DNA of 64,000 bases from Deltaproteobacteria bacterium (GTDB lineage: Bacteria; Myxococcota_A; Polyangia; Nannocystales; Nannocystaceae): NCBI GenBank assembly GCA_016709225.1, contig JADJEE010000012.1, forward strand, positions 558,001 through 622,000. The letters run 5' to 3'. The translations under genes and the position numbers were made by a program. A model generated the notes under the pieces. It ran no database searches. It was not told the origin of the DNA and saw only the letters and a program-made list of their open reading frames with translations. Numbering within the stretch: position 1 is the first letter of the stretch; each line of letters starts with the position of its first letter. Below, in pieces: positions 8,794-17,424 of the stretch.

Positions 8794-10871
8794 GCCTGCT
8801 GGCGCCGGCGCTGTTGCTGGGCTTGCTGGGCCTGTCGCTGCCGATCGCAGCGCACCTGCTCGGCCGGCAGCCGCCACGCACCATCGAATTTGCCGCCCTG
8901 CGATTCCTTCGTGCCGACGATCCCGCCGTCACCCGACGACGCGCGCTGCAGGATCGGATGTTGCTGGCGCTGCGCCTGCTGCTGTTCGCGCTGGTGGTGC
9001 TGGTGCTCGCGCGCCCTGCCACGCTCGATCCTTCGGGCATCAGCATCGTCGCGGAGCCCCACGACGCGGTGCTGCTCGTCGACGGCTCGGCCGGCATGTC
9101 GCTGCGGGTCGACGATCGCACGATGATGCAGCACGCGGTGCAGCGCGCCGACACGCTGCTGTCGTCGATGCCGCCCGACACCCGCATCGGCCTCGCGACC
9201 AGCGATCCCGACGGCCCGCGCATCGAGCCCACCGCGGACCTCGACCGCGTGCGCGAGGCGCTGCAGGAGTGGGCCGATCGGGGCGCGCCACGGCTGGGCG
9301 CCTGGACCATGACGGACGCGCTCGCCGACGCCGCGACGCTGCTGCGCGACGCAGAGGTCGACCGCAAGCGCGTGATCTATGCCATCGGCGACGCCACCGC
9401 GAACGGGCTCGGCGGCCTGCCACGCGTCACCGAGGACGGCGCGACCGTGGTGCCGATCGCAGCGGTCGACGCCGACGTGACGCCGCCGGCCCACATCGGC
9501 ATCACCACGCTGGCGTGGACCCCCGCGCCCGATCTCGACCCGCGGGCAGTTCGCATCCAGCTGCAGGTGCGGCGGGTCGGCGGCACCGAGGCATGGACGG
9601 TGCCGGTCACCCTCGCGATCGATGGCATCGAGGTCGCGCGCGGCAGCCTCGAGCTCGAGCCCGACACCGAGGCGCCCTTCGAGTTCACCCACGTCCTGCT
9701 CGGCGAGGCCCCGAACGCCGCCGCGACCGTGGCGCTCGATCTGCCGGCGGACCCGCTGCCGTTCGACGATGCGCGACACACCTGGCTCACCGCCGACGAC
9801 GCGATCGCGGTGACCGTGATCAACGGCGACCCCAGCGAGCTGCGCGCCCACGACGAGGTGTTCTTCCTCGCGACCGCGGTCGGTGCGACCGATCGCGAGC
9901 AACGCCTGCGGCTGGCCTCGCTGGCCCCGGACCAGCTCGAGGCACGCATCCGCGAGCAGGGCGAGCGCGCGCTCGCGGACATCGACGTGTTGGTGCTGGC
10001 CAACGTGCGGGCCCCGGCCGAGGACATCGCCCCCGCCATCGTCGCCGCGATCGGCCGCGGCATGGGTCTGTGGATCACCGTCGGCGACCGCGTCGACCCC
10101 GAGGCGTACAACGCCCGGCTCGGGGCGGTGCTGCCGCTGCGACTGCGCGAGACGGTGGTGCTCGGCACCGCACCCGGGCGCACCGAGGCGCGCGTCGAGG
10201 GCTTTGCCGCGCCCGACCTCTCGCATCCGATCTTCCGCGGTCTCGGCGGCGAGCTCGGCCTCGCCGGCGCGCGCGTGCGCAAGGTGATCCTCTGCGATCC
10301 GGATCCCGGCCGCAGCGCCGCGATCGCGCTCGCGTACACCAACGGCGCCCCCGCGCTCGTGACCCGCGCGGCCGCCGGCGGACGTGTCGCGCTGTTGACC
10401 ACGACGATCGATCGCGACTGGGCCGATCTCCCGCTGCGCGCCGGCTTCGTGCCGATGGCCAGCAAGGTGCTGGGCTGGCTCGGTGACATCGCCGGCGGCG
10501 CGCTGGCGTCACGGGTGTACGTCGGCGAGCCGCGCACGATCCACGGCAAGGGTGCACTGGTGGTCACGACGCCCGATGGCCGCGAGATCCCGGTCGCCGC
10601 CGACGCAGAGGGTCAGGCGATCTTCCGTGAGACCTTCGCGCCCGGGCACTATCGGGCCCACGACGACGATGCACTCAGCACGTTCGTGGTCGAGGTCGAC
10701 CCCCGCGAGAGCGACACCCACTGGCTCGACCTCGCGGCCCCCGAGCTCGGCGAAGGGGCTCGGACCGCCATCGCGCGGCCGCAGTGGCGCATCCTCGTGC
10801 TGCTGGTGGCGCTGTTGCTGGCGATCGAGTCGCTCGCACGTCGCCCGCGCGCGGGCGCCCGCAACGCGTGA
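8790..10871 (+). CDS. BatA-like membrane protein with VWA domain
   Basis: A 693-aa protein with a typical BatA (aerotolerance) N-terminus. A first membrane helix (residues 2-20) is followed by HLLGRQPPRTIEFAALRFL and a second helix at about 55-77. A VWA domain starts at AVLLVDGSAGMSLRVDD. The middle to C-terminal region resembles the class I glutamine-amidotransferase-like fold seen in long BatA-type proteins. A final helix (LVLLVALLLAIESLARR) closes the chain. It starts inside the stop of the DUF58 gene. The operon ends here, followed by a hairpin. MoxR-DUF58-BatA operons are linked to envelope stress and aerotolerance; the exact role here is unknown. Confidence 0.83.
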   Translation: MSLLAPALLLGLLGLSLPIAAHLLGRQPPRTIEFAALRFLRADDPAVTRRRALQDRMLLALRLLLFALVVLVLARPATLDPSGISIVAEPHDAVLLVDGSAGMSLRVDDRTMMQHAVQRADTLLSSMPPDTRIGLATSDPDGPRIEPTADLDRVREALQEWADRGAPRLGAWTMTDALADAATLLRDAEVDRKRVIYAIGDATANGLGGLPRVTEDGATVVPIAAVDADVTPPAHIGITTLAWTPAPDLDPRAVRIQLQVRRVGGTEAWTVPVTLAIDGIEVARGSLELEPDTEAPFEFTHVLLGEAPNAAATVALDLPADPLPFDDARHTWLTADDAIAVTVINGDPSELRAHDEVFFLATAVGATDREQRLRLASLAPDQLEARIREQGERALADIDVLVLANVRAPAEDIAPAIVAAIGRGMGLWITVGDRVDPEAYNARLGAVLPLRLRETVVLGTAPGRTEARVEGFAAPDLSHPIFRGLGGELGLAGARVRKVILCDPDPGRSAAIALAYTNGAPALVTRAAAGGRVALLTTTIDRDWADLPLRAGFVPMASKVLGWLGDIAGGALASRVYVGEPRTIHGKGALVVTTPDGREIPVAADAEGQAIFRETFAPGHYRAHDDDALSTFVVEVDPRESDTHWLDLAAPELGEGARTAIARPQWRILVLLVALLLAIESLARRPRAGARNA

Positions 10872-10872
10872 A

Positions 10873-10898
10873 GGGCCGGTCTCCGTCGAGACCGACCC
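10873..10898 (+). terminator. Hairpin between the convergent batA-like and Cys-rich lipoprotein genes
   Basis: An inverted repeat GGGcCGGTCTC - CGTC - GAGACCGaCCC with one internal mismatch begins two bases after the BatA-like stop. There is no long T tract. Its place just behind the operon and before a convergent gene fits a transcription terminator. Position and symmetry are seen; function is inferred. Confidence 0.45.
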
Positions 10899-10945
10899 TC
10901 CATGTCCGCGCACCTTTGCGACTGCAGCGAAGCCTGCGTCGGGCC

Positions 10946-11488
10946 TTAGCCGCCGCTGCTCGAGTCGGCCATCGGGACCCCGGAGCTCGAGCTATCGGCG
11001 GCGCCGGTGCTCTCCTGCGCCGTGGTGCCCGCGCTATCGGTGCTGGGATCGCCGGAGCCGGTCGTGAGGTCCGTTGCGTCGACGCAGGTGTTGGACAGGC
11101 ACACCAGACCGACGTCGCAGCCACCACCGTTGGTGCACGGGCAGCTCTCGGTGCCGACCGGGCACACCGGCCCGGGATCGACGCAGAAGTCCGAGAGGCA
11201 CTCGAGGCCCGGATCACATGCGCCCATCGGCGTGCACACGCAGGTCTCGGTGCCGACCGGGCAGCTGTCGCTGATGCAGATGTTGAGGTTGGTGTTGCAG
11301 AGGAACCCGGGGTTGCACGCACCACCGCTGGTGCAGTCGCAACCCTCGTGGCCCGTCGGGCAGCTGCCACCCGTGCCGACCTCGGTGTCGTTGTAGCGCT
11401 CTCCATCGGTCGTGATGAAGCAGCCGGTCATGGCCAGCACCAACGGCGCGGCCGAGCGCAACACGAACCCGAGACGAGGTGCACGCAT
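10946..11488 (-). CDS. Lipoprotein with three Cys-rich repeats and Ser/Thr-rich tail
   Basis: A 180-aa lipoprotein (signal ending LAMTGC, residues 18-23). The mature part has three tandem repeats of about 34 residues with the pattern CPxGxExCxCTxxGxCxxGLxCLSxxCVD, at roughly 43-75, 76-108 and 109-140. Each repeat carries six cysteines and probably forms a small disulfide knot. The last 40 residues are almost only Ser, Thr, Gly, Asp and Ala. This order is unusual for this genome type, because the low-complexity spacer normally sits right after the lipobox, as in several other lipoproteins in the window. The ligand and role are unknown; the repeats recall EGF-like or adhesion modules. Confidence 0.75.
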   Translation of the reverse strand: MRAPRLGFVLRSAAPLVLAMTGCFITTDGERYNDTEVGTGGSCPTGHEGCDCTSGGACNPGFLCNTNLNICISDSCPVGTETCVCTPMGACDPGLECLSDFCVDPGPVCPVGTESCPCTNGGGCDVGLVCLSNTCVDATDLTTGSGDPSTDSAGTTAQESTGAADSSSSGVPMADSSSGG

Positions 11489-11815
11489 GATGTCGATCAG
11501 ACTAGAGCGGACTCGGTCGCTCTACAAGTCGGTTGTGATCGATTTTCCCGCTACGGCCGCGCTCCGTATGATCTGCGGCACTTTTGGTTTTGGTCGGCGA
11601 ACCCGAGGCGTCGCGGGTCGGCAACGTCGGCGCCAACGCTCCACGTTCGCATGCGAGCGAACGTCGTGCGGCCGCGGCGACCCCCGGTGTCGCGGGCGGA
11701 GCGCCCGCGGTCGCTCACGACGGCGACGTCAGGGTGCGTCCCGCTGGCGCCCGCGCACGCTCGCATCGCATCCGACCCGGGCCCGCTGGGGACGCACGAA
11801 TCGGCGCGTCCGACC
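11489..11815. other. Intergenic region without a recognisable gene
   Basis: This 327-bp gap lies between the start of the Cys-rich lipoprotein and the end of folA. It contains one perfect 8-bp stem hairpin (CGCGGGCG-GAG-CGCCCGCG, 11691-11709), about 110 nt downstream of folA on the minus strand, which might be its terminator. The 90 bp next to the lipoprotein start are less GC-rich and may hold its promoter. No convincing ORF, RNA or repeat was found. Confidence 0.4.
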
Positions 11816-12322
11816 TCAGGGCTCGACGACACGTTCGAGGCACACGATCTCGTACGGCGGTGGGCCCTCGCCGTGCTCGATCCGCCGGCCGAGCGCCCAC
11901 GCCCGCAGGTCGAGCTCCGGGAAGAACGTGTCGCCCTCGGGCTCGGCGTCGACCCGTGTCAGATAGATACGATCTGCGATGGGTAGGGTTTCGCGGTACA
12001 GCGTCGCGCCGCCGATGACGTAGAGCTCGCATTCGCCGGCGGCGCGCGCGAACTCGATCGCCGCCGCGGTCGACGCGAACGCGACACAATCCCCCGCCGC
12101 GACCGCGGACGCGAGCCGCTCGGGCGCATGCGTGACCACGAGGTTCACACGCCCGGCCAACGGCTTGGGCAACGACGCCCAGGTCGCGCGTCCCATCAGC
12201 ACATGATGACCCATGGTCTGCGCGCGGAAGAACTTCATGTCGCCGGGCAGGCGCCACGGCAGACCGCCGTCGCGACCGATCACCTGGTTGCGCGCGACCG
12301 CGGCGATGAGAGCGAGCAGCAT
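11816..12322 (-). CDS. folA: Dihydrofolate reductase
   Basis: A 168-aa DHFR, NADPH-dependent, reducing dihydrofolate to tetrahydrofolate in the cytoplasm. Family motifs are in the expected order: LIAAVARNQVIGRDGGLPWRLPGDM, with the Trp and catalytic acidic position around residues 22-30; the NADPH-binding segment MGRATWASLPKPLAGR; and ELYVIGGATLYRETLPIADR. The C-terminus GDTFFPELD is also typical. Length is normal (159-170 aa). It lies directly downstream of thyA on the same strand with 15 bp between them. This is the common thyA-folA pairing, in which DHFR recycles the dihydrofolate made by thymidylate synthase. Confidence 0.95.
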   Translation of the reverse strand: MLLALIAAVARNQVIGRDGGLPWRLPGDMKFFRAQTMGHHVLMGRATWASLPKPLAGRVNLVVTHAPERLASAVAAGDCVAFASTAAAIEFARAAGECELYVIGGATLYRETLPIADRIYLTRVDAEPEGDTFFPELDLRAWALGRRIEHGEGPPPYEIVCLERVVEP

Positions 12323-12337
12323 CGATTCCGTCCCTGG

Positions 12338-13135
12338 CTAGACCGCGACCGGCGCCTTGATCGACGGGTGCGGGTCGTAGCCGACGACCTCGATGTCCGC
12401 GAGCGTGAAGTCGAAGATGCTCGCCGGCCGGCGGGCGAATCGCAGCTGCGGTAGTGCCCGCGGCGCGCGGCTCAGCTGTTCGCGGACCTGGTCGACATGG
12501 TTGGCGTAGATGTGCGCATCGCCGAAGGTGTGGACGAACTCGCCGGGCTGGAGGTCGGTGACGTTCGCGATCATCGCGGTGAGCAGCGCATACGAGGCGA
12601 TGTTGAACGGCACGCCGAGGAACAGGTCGGCGCTGCGCTGGTACAGCTGGCACGAGAGCCGACCGTCGGCGACGTAGAACTGGAACAGGCAGTGGCACGG
12701 CGCCAGCGCCATGCGATCGAGCTCGGCGACGTTCCACGCGCTCACGATCATGCGTCGTGAGTCGGGGTCGCGACGGATGGTCTCGACCACGCCGGCGATC
12801 TGATCGATGCTCGCGCGACCGTCCCGCGCCGGCCATGCTCGCCACTGACGGCCGTAGACCGGCCCGAGCTCGCCCTCGGCATCGGCCCACTCGTCCCAGA
12901 TGCTGACGCCGTGGTCGTGCAGGAACCCGACGTTGGTGTCGCCGCGCAGGAACCACAACAGCTCGACGATGATCGAGCGCAGGTGGACCTTCTTGGTCGT
13001 GACGAGCGGGAAGCCCTTGGCGAGGTCGAAGCGGAGCTGGCGGCCGAACACGCTGCGCGTGCCAGTGCCGGTGCGATCGGTCTTGACGGTGCCGTGCTCG
13101 AGCACGTCGCGCAGCAGGTCGAGGTAGGGTTCCAC
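12338..13135 (-). CDS. thyA: Thymidylate synthase (ThyA type)
   Basis: A 265-aa ThyA, almost the same length as the E. coli enzyme (264 aa). It converts dUMP and methylene-tetrahydrofolate to dTMP and dihydrofolate. GTG 13135 is chosen because it gives the canonical start VEPYLDLLRDVLEHG, RTGTGT; the frame upstream is Arg-rich and not ThyA-like. The active-site cysteine lies in LAPCHCLFQFYV. The dUMP-binding arginines and QRSADLFLGVPFNIASYA are present, as is HIYANHVDQVREQL near the C-terminus. folA follows 15 bp downstream, so both are probably on one transcript. Confidence 0.95.
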   Translation of the reverse strand: MEPYLDLLRDVLEHGTVKTDRTGTGTRSVFGRQLRFDLAKGFPLVTTKKVHLRSIIVELLWFLRGDTNVGFLHDHGVSIWDEWADAEGELGPVYGRQWRAWPARDGRASIDQIAGVVETIRRDPDSRRMIVSAWNVAELDRMALAPCHCLFQFYVADGRLSCQLYQRSADLFLGVPFNIASYALLTAMIANVTDLQPGEFVHTFGDAHIYANHVDQVREQLSRAPRALPQLRFARRPASIFDFTLADIEVVGYDPHPSIKAPVAV

Positions 13136-13197
13136 GGCGAGCGCGAGACTAGCAGGCGGTGGGCGGCGCGAGGGCGCCGACCCGCGCGCCGCCGGGC

Positions 13198-14259
13198 TCA
13201 CGCGTCGCCGCGCAGCAACCGCTCGGCAAGCTCGGCGTGCGCCGGATACGGCGGCCCCAGCGGCGTCTCGGCCGGGGCCTCGCCGGGGAAGCGGCGCTTG
13301 AACGCGACCACGCGGGCGAGTGCGTGCTCGAGCGCATTGTCCTTCTGTCGCTCGAGCCGCTCGAGCACCTCGGTGACGAAGTCGAAGCGTCGACACACCA
13401 GCAGCGCATCGACGCCGGCGGTGAGCGCCGCATCGACCATCTCGCGCGGCTGCCAGTGGTCAGCGACGGCCTTCATCTCGAGATCGTCGGAGAACACCAC
13501 GCCGTCATGGCCGAGTCGCTCGCGCAGCAGCGCGATGACGTCGGGTGCGAAGCTCGCGGGCCGCGTGCGGTCGATGGCCTCGAAGACCACGTGCGCGGTC
13601 ATGATGCTGGCGACCTCGCCGGCGATGGCGGCCGCGAACGGCGGCAGCTCGACCTCGAACAGGCGGTCGAGATCATGGGCCAGCTTCGGCAGCGCGAGGT
13701 GGCTGTCGAGCTCGGTGTCACCGTGGCCGGGGAAGTGCTTGGCGCAGCACGCCACCCGCTCGGCCTGCATGGCTTCGATGAAGCTGCGCGCGTACCGACC
13801 GACGGTGGCCGCGTCGCGGGAGAAGCTGCGATCGCCGATGATCGGGTTGGCCGGGTTGCTGTCGACGTCGACCACCGGCGCGAAGTCGAGGCCGATGCCG
13901 AGCTCGCGCAGCTCGAGCGCGAGCGAGCGCGCCAACGCAGCGGTCGACTCGAGCTGCGCGGCCTCGCCGACGCGGCGCATCGGCGGCCACTCGGTCCACG
14001 GCTTGCGCAGCCGCTGCACGCGGCCGCCCTCCTGATCGATCGCCACCACCAGCGGTGCATCTTGCGGGGCCCGCTCGCGCATCGATGCCACCAGCTTGCG
14101 CACCTGCGCCGGCGCCTCGACATTGCGTGCGAACAGCACGACCCCGCCGATGCGCCCGGCGGCGATGAGCTCGAGCAGCGGCCGCGGACATTCGAGTCCC
14201 TCGAAGCCCACGAAGAGTGCCTGTCCGGGCTGCCACGCTGCCGTCGTGCTCGTGCGCAT
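13198..14259 (-). CDS. nagZ: Glycoside hydrolase family 3 beta-N-acetylhexosaminidase (NagZ-like)
   Basis: A 353-aa single-domain GH3 enzyme. NagZ removes N-acetylglucosamine from muropeptides during cell-wall recycling. Visible motifs are DQEGGRVQRL, FAPVVDVDSNPANPIIGDRSF, the catalytic-loop motif KHFPGHGDTELDSH (where the His acts as general acid/base in NagZ-type GH3) and the nucleophile region VVFSDDLEMKAV. No signal peptide is evident, which agrees with a cytoplasmic recycling enzyme. The ATG at 14259 fits the length of single-domain NagZ proteins; the frame continues upstream without family similarity. It lies upstream of thyA on the same strand with a 62-bp gap. Confidence 0.9.
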   Translation of the reverse strand: MRTSTTAAWQPGQALFVGFEGLECPRPLLELIAAGRIGGVVLFARNVEAPAQVRKLVASMRERAPQDAPLVVAIDQEGGRVQRLRKPWTEWPPMRRVGEAAQLESTAALARSLALELRELGIGLDFAPVVDVDSNPANPIIGDRSFSRDAATVGRYARSFIEAMQAERVACCAKHFPGHGDTELDSHLALPKLAHDLDRLFEVELPPFAAAIAGEVASIMTAHVVFEAIDRTRPASFAPDVIALLRERLGHDGVVFSDDLEMKAVADHWQPREMVDAALTAGVDALLVCRRFDFVTEVLERLERQKDNALEHALARVVAFKRRFPGEAPAETPLGPPYPAHAELAERLLRGDA

Positions 14260-14497
14260 GACGAGAAGATCGACCGTAATCCGCCGCCGTGACAACCCAA
14301 AGCCGTCGGGTGACCCGCGAGGACGACGCATGTGCCGGGCGGCGGTCGTTTGCCGGCCGATGTCGTCCGCGGGCCGCCTGCGGGCGCGCTGCCAAGCCCG
14401 TCGCCCACCGGCAAGACGCTGCCAGGAGCAGCCCACGAGCCCGGCCCTGCGTGGTTGACGTCGCTTCCCGGCCGCGGGTACCTTGCACCGCCCTCAG

Positions 14498-16588
14498 ATG
14501 ACCCGCAAACCGAATCGGCGTCGCTGCACGCTCGGCATCAGCGTCGCCGCCTGTGCCCTGGCACTCATCCTCGGACCCGGCATCGCTGCGGCACAGCCTG
14601 GCCTCGGTGGTCCGGGCGGTGGTCTCGGCGGTGGCGGTGGCCCCGGCGCGCTCGGCCCGGGCGGCGGCGGTCCGGGTCAACGCAAAGAGAAGAAGGAAGG
14701 CCCCGGCGAGGCCGCGCCCAAGGACAAGGAAGCCCTGCGTCCGATCGAACCCGTGCCGGCGCAGCCGCAACGCTTCCGCCGCATCCAGCTGTTCGACGTC
14801 GCCGGCTACATGCGCGTGCGCGCCGACTACTTCCATCGTCCGTACCTCGGACTCGCCGAGTTCGGCGAGGACCCGCAGCGCCCCTCGAAGTTCTTCCATC
14901 CGCCGGCCGAGTCGCAGGAGGTCGCCGACGACGGCTCCACCTCGCCCAACCAGGCCAGCTGCTTCAACCGCCTGACGGCCGGCGGCGTCTCCGATCTGCG
15001 CGCCAGCACCCGCTGCCGGCGGCGAGCCGGCTTCTCGTCGGCGAACATGCGGCTGCGGCTCGAGCCCACGCTGCACATCACCGACACCGTGCAGGTGCAC
15101 ACCCAGATCGACGTGCTCGACAACGTCGTGCTGGGCAGCACGCCCGACTCGTACGGCTTCGACGATCCGTTCGCGCCGATCGATCTCTACACCCGCACGC
15201 AGGTACCGCCCTCGGCAGGGGTCAACTCGTTCCAGGACAGCATCGTTGCCAAGCGCGCCTGGGGTCACATCCGCTTCGGCTGGGGCCTCGACCTGCGCTT
15301 CGGGCGGATGCCGTGGCACTGGGGCATGGGCATGGTCGCCAACCACGGCAACGGCTACCTGCGCAACGACCAGTCCGACATCATCCGGCAGATCGACCAG
15401 GACTACGGCGACTCGGTCGACTCGCTGCGCGCGGCCTTCGACTTCGGCAAGGACCGCCGCCGCAGCCACACCGTCGCGTTGTCGTGGGACTTCGCGTCGA
15501 GCGGCGCGACCACGGCGCAGCTGCTCGGACCCAAGTGGGCCTCGGGTGGCACCGTCGGCCAGGAGTTCTCGGCCGAGCGCTTCGACAACGTCAACCAGTG
15601 GAGCGCCTCGCTCGAGCGTCGCGACGATCCCGACATGCTCAAGCGCAAGATCTCGCTGGGCACGCCGGTCGTGAACTACGGCGTGATCGGCTGGCTGCGA
15701 CGCCAGGATCTCGCGCGCGAGATCGGTACCCCCGGCCTCGGTGACGGCCTCGGCACCAACGGCGCCTACTACGACGACACCGCCTTCCCCAACGACCTCG
15801 AGCCCGGCGGCGCGACGCTCGGCAACGGCGACCTCGATCAGGTCGGGCGCACCGGCTGGACCAACTACGCCAGCACGCTGGTCCATCGCCGCGCGCTGCT
15901 GTTCACGCCCGACCTGTGGCTGCGGGTGAACTGGCGGACCCTGCGGGTCGAGCTCGAGGCCTCGGGCACGATCGGCAAGTTCTACATGCGCGACCTCGCG
16001 ACCGCGCCCGAGAGTGCCGACGACTTCCGCACGCTCGCGCGCAATGACCTGCGCAAGCAGTTCGTCGCGACCTTCGGCTACGCGCTCGAGTTCAAGTACG
16101 GGTTCTTCCGCGACCGCTTCCACATCGGCTTCGATCACGGCTTCGCGACCGGCGATCGCTCGCCGTCGATCGACTACAACCCGCAGAACCCGCTGCTGCT
16201 GGGCAACAACGGCACGGTCGGCAACTTCCGCTTCAACCCCGCGTACAACATCGACTTGCTGCTCTTCCGCGAGGTGCTCGGCACCGTCTCGAACGCGGCC
16301 TACTTCAAGCCGTGGGCGGCGTTCTACTTCTTCAACCACTTCTCGGCGCGGGTCGACGCCGAGTACGCGATGGCGATGCGACGCCAGGCCACGCTGGGCA
16401 ACCGCTTCAGCTACGGCGTCGAGGTCGACGCAGCGATCCGCTACCACGACGCGCGCGAACCGATCTTCGTGCAGTTCCAGTACGGCGTGTTGTTCCCGCT
16501 CGGCGCGTTCAACCGCATCGGCCCCAGCGGAGCCGAGGACGCACGCGCCATGCAGACCTTGCAGGCGCAGGTCGGGATCAAGTTCTAG
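14498..16588 (+). CDS. Myxobacterial outer-membrane porin-like protein (TIGR04551-type)
   Basis: A 696-aa exported protein. The signal peptide (residues 10-35, ending AAAQ) is followed by a Gly/Pro-rich stretch, then a Lys/Glu-rich linker to about residue 80. From residue 95 onward the chain alternates aromatic and charged residues as in a beta-barrel, for example GHIRFGWGLDLRFGRMPWHW, VALSWDFASSG, FRDRFHIGFDHGFATGD and IFVQFQYGVLFPLGAFNRIG. It ends in VGIKF, and a C-terminal Phe is the usual outer-membrane insertion signal. Length and sequence style match the TIGR04551 family restricted to myxobacteria. Substrate unknown. It is transcribed divergently from nagZ. ATG 14498 is preferred over TTG 14483. 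Confidence 0.72.
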   Translation: MTRKPNRRRCTLGISVAACALALILGPGIAAAQPGLGGPGGGLGGGGGPGALGPGGGGPGQRKEKKEGPGEAAPKDKEALRPIEPVPAQPQRFRRIQLFDVAGYMRVRADYFHRPYLGLAEFGEDPQRPSKFFHPPAESQEVADDGSTSPNQASCFNRLTAGGVSDLRASTRCRRRAGFSSANMRLRLEPTLHITDTVQVHTQIDVLDNVVLGSTPDSYGFDDPFAPIDLYTRTQVPPSAGVNSFQDSIVAKRAWGHIRFGWGLDLRFGRMPWHWGMGMVANHGNGYLRNDQSDIIRQIDQDYGDSVDSLRAAFDFGKDRRRSHTVALSWDFASSGATTAQLLGPKWASGGTVGQEFSAERFDNVNQWSASLERRDDPDMLKRKISLGTPVVNYGVIGWLRRQDLAREIGTPGLGDGLGTNGAYYDDTAFPNDLEPGGATLGNGDLDQVGRTGWTNYASTLVHRRALLFTPDLWLRVNWRTLRVELEASGTIGKFYMRDLATAPESADDFRTLARNDLRKQFVATFGYALEFKYGFFRDRFHIGFDHGFATGDRSPSIDYNPQNPLLLGNNGTVGNFRFNPAYNIDLLLFREVLGTVSNAAYFKPWAAFYFFNHFSARVDAEYAMAMRRQATLGNRFSYGVEVDAAIRYHDAREPIFVQFQYGVLFPLGAFNRIGPSGAEDARAMQTLQAQVGIKF

Positions 16589-16630
16589 GCCGCTGGCGAT
16601 CCCCGCCCCGCACCTGCTACCGTCGTCGGC

Positions 16631-17356
16631 ATGACGCGGCCAGCCCCCGCGCCCCCGACCGCCGTCGTCGGCGTCGCAAGGACGCTGCCACGGGCGCGGA
16701 CGAGCGCGTGGACGCTGCTGCTGGCGGGGGCGATCGGCTGCGCGCCCCCCAGCGCTGCGCCGCCCCCGGTGCCCCCGACCGCGCCCGACGGACCCGCCGT
16801 CGTCGTCCCGCCAACGCCCGTGCCGGAGCTTCCGTCGCCGCCGCCGGAGCCCGTCGAGCCGGCCGCCGCACCGCCGTGGACCGACGCCGACCTGCCGCGC
16901 ATCCGCGCGCTGCAGCCGAAGATCCGCGCCGCCGCGCAGCGGCACGGCGTCGACCCGCACGTGATGAACGCCATCATCTGGCACGAGAGCCACTTCAACG
17001 CCAGCGCCCGCGGCCCCGGCGGCGCCGCGGGTCTCATGCAGCTGATGCCGACCACGTCGAAGTCGCTGGCCAAGCGGCTGCATCGCGCCAACCGCCCCTT
17101 CGATCCCGATTTCAACCTCGACGCCGGCGCGTACCTGTTGTCGCGGCTGCTCACGATCTTCGACGGCGACCTCGACCTCGCGCTGGCCGGCTACGCGCTG
17201 GGGCACGTCGCGGTGCGACGCCGACTCGAGGCGGGCGAGCCGCTGCCCGATCGCACGCAACGCTTCATCGCCAAGGTCCACGCGTGGTCGGCCGCGTTCG
17301 CCCAGCTGGACGAGCTCGCGCTGGCCGCTCGCCGGTCGGCGCCCCGCGGGACCTGA
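16631..17356 (+). CDS. Lipoprotein lytic transglycosylase (SLT family)
   Basis: A 241-aa protein with an N-terminal signal and lipobox GAIGC near residue 36. A Pro/Ala-rich linker (residues 38-85) leads into an SLT domain. The catalytic glutamate is in IIWHESHFN, followed by the family motifs GAAGLMQLMPTT and DAGAYLLSRLL, and A-GYALGH further on. These enzymes cleave MurNAc-GlcNAc bonds to 1,6-anhydro products. The linker should let the domain reach peptidoglycan from the membrane. The stop codon lies in a 13-bp tandem duplication (17345-17370). radA follows 68 bp downstream on the same strand. Confidence 0.88.
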   Translation: MTRPAPAPPTAVVGVARTLPRARTSAWTLLLAGAIGCAPPSAAPPPVPPTAPDGPAVVVPPTPVPELPSPPPEPVEPAAAPPWTDADLPRIRALQPKIRAAAQRHGVDPHVMNAIIWHESHFNASARGPGGAAGLMQLMPTTSKSLAKRLHRANRPFDPDFNLDAGAYLLSRLLTIFDGDLDLALAGYALGHVAVRRRLEAGEPLPDRTQRFIAKVHAWSAAFAQLDELALAARRSAPRGT

Positions 17357-17370
17357 CCGCGGGACCTGAC
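17345..17370 (+). repeat. 13-bp tandem duplication across the transglycosylase stop codon
   Basis: CGCGGGACCTGAC is present twice in direct succession (17345-17357 and 17358-17370). The first copy contains the TGA that ends the lytic transglycosylase. The second copy is downstream and does not alter the protein. This is a simple slippage-type duplication. Confidence 0.8.
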
Positions 17371-17424
17371 CGCGCGGGTCAGCTGTCGGCCGGCCGCGGT
17401 GGTTGCTACTGTGACCGGACCGCG

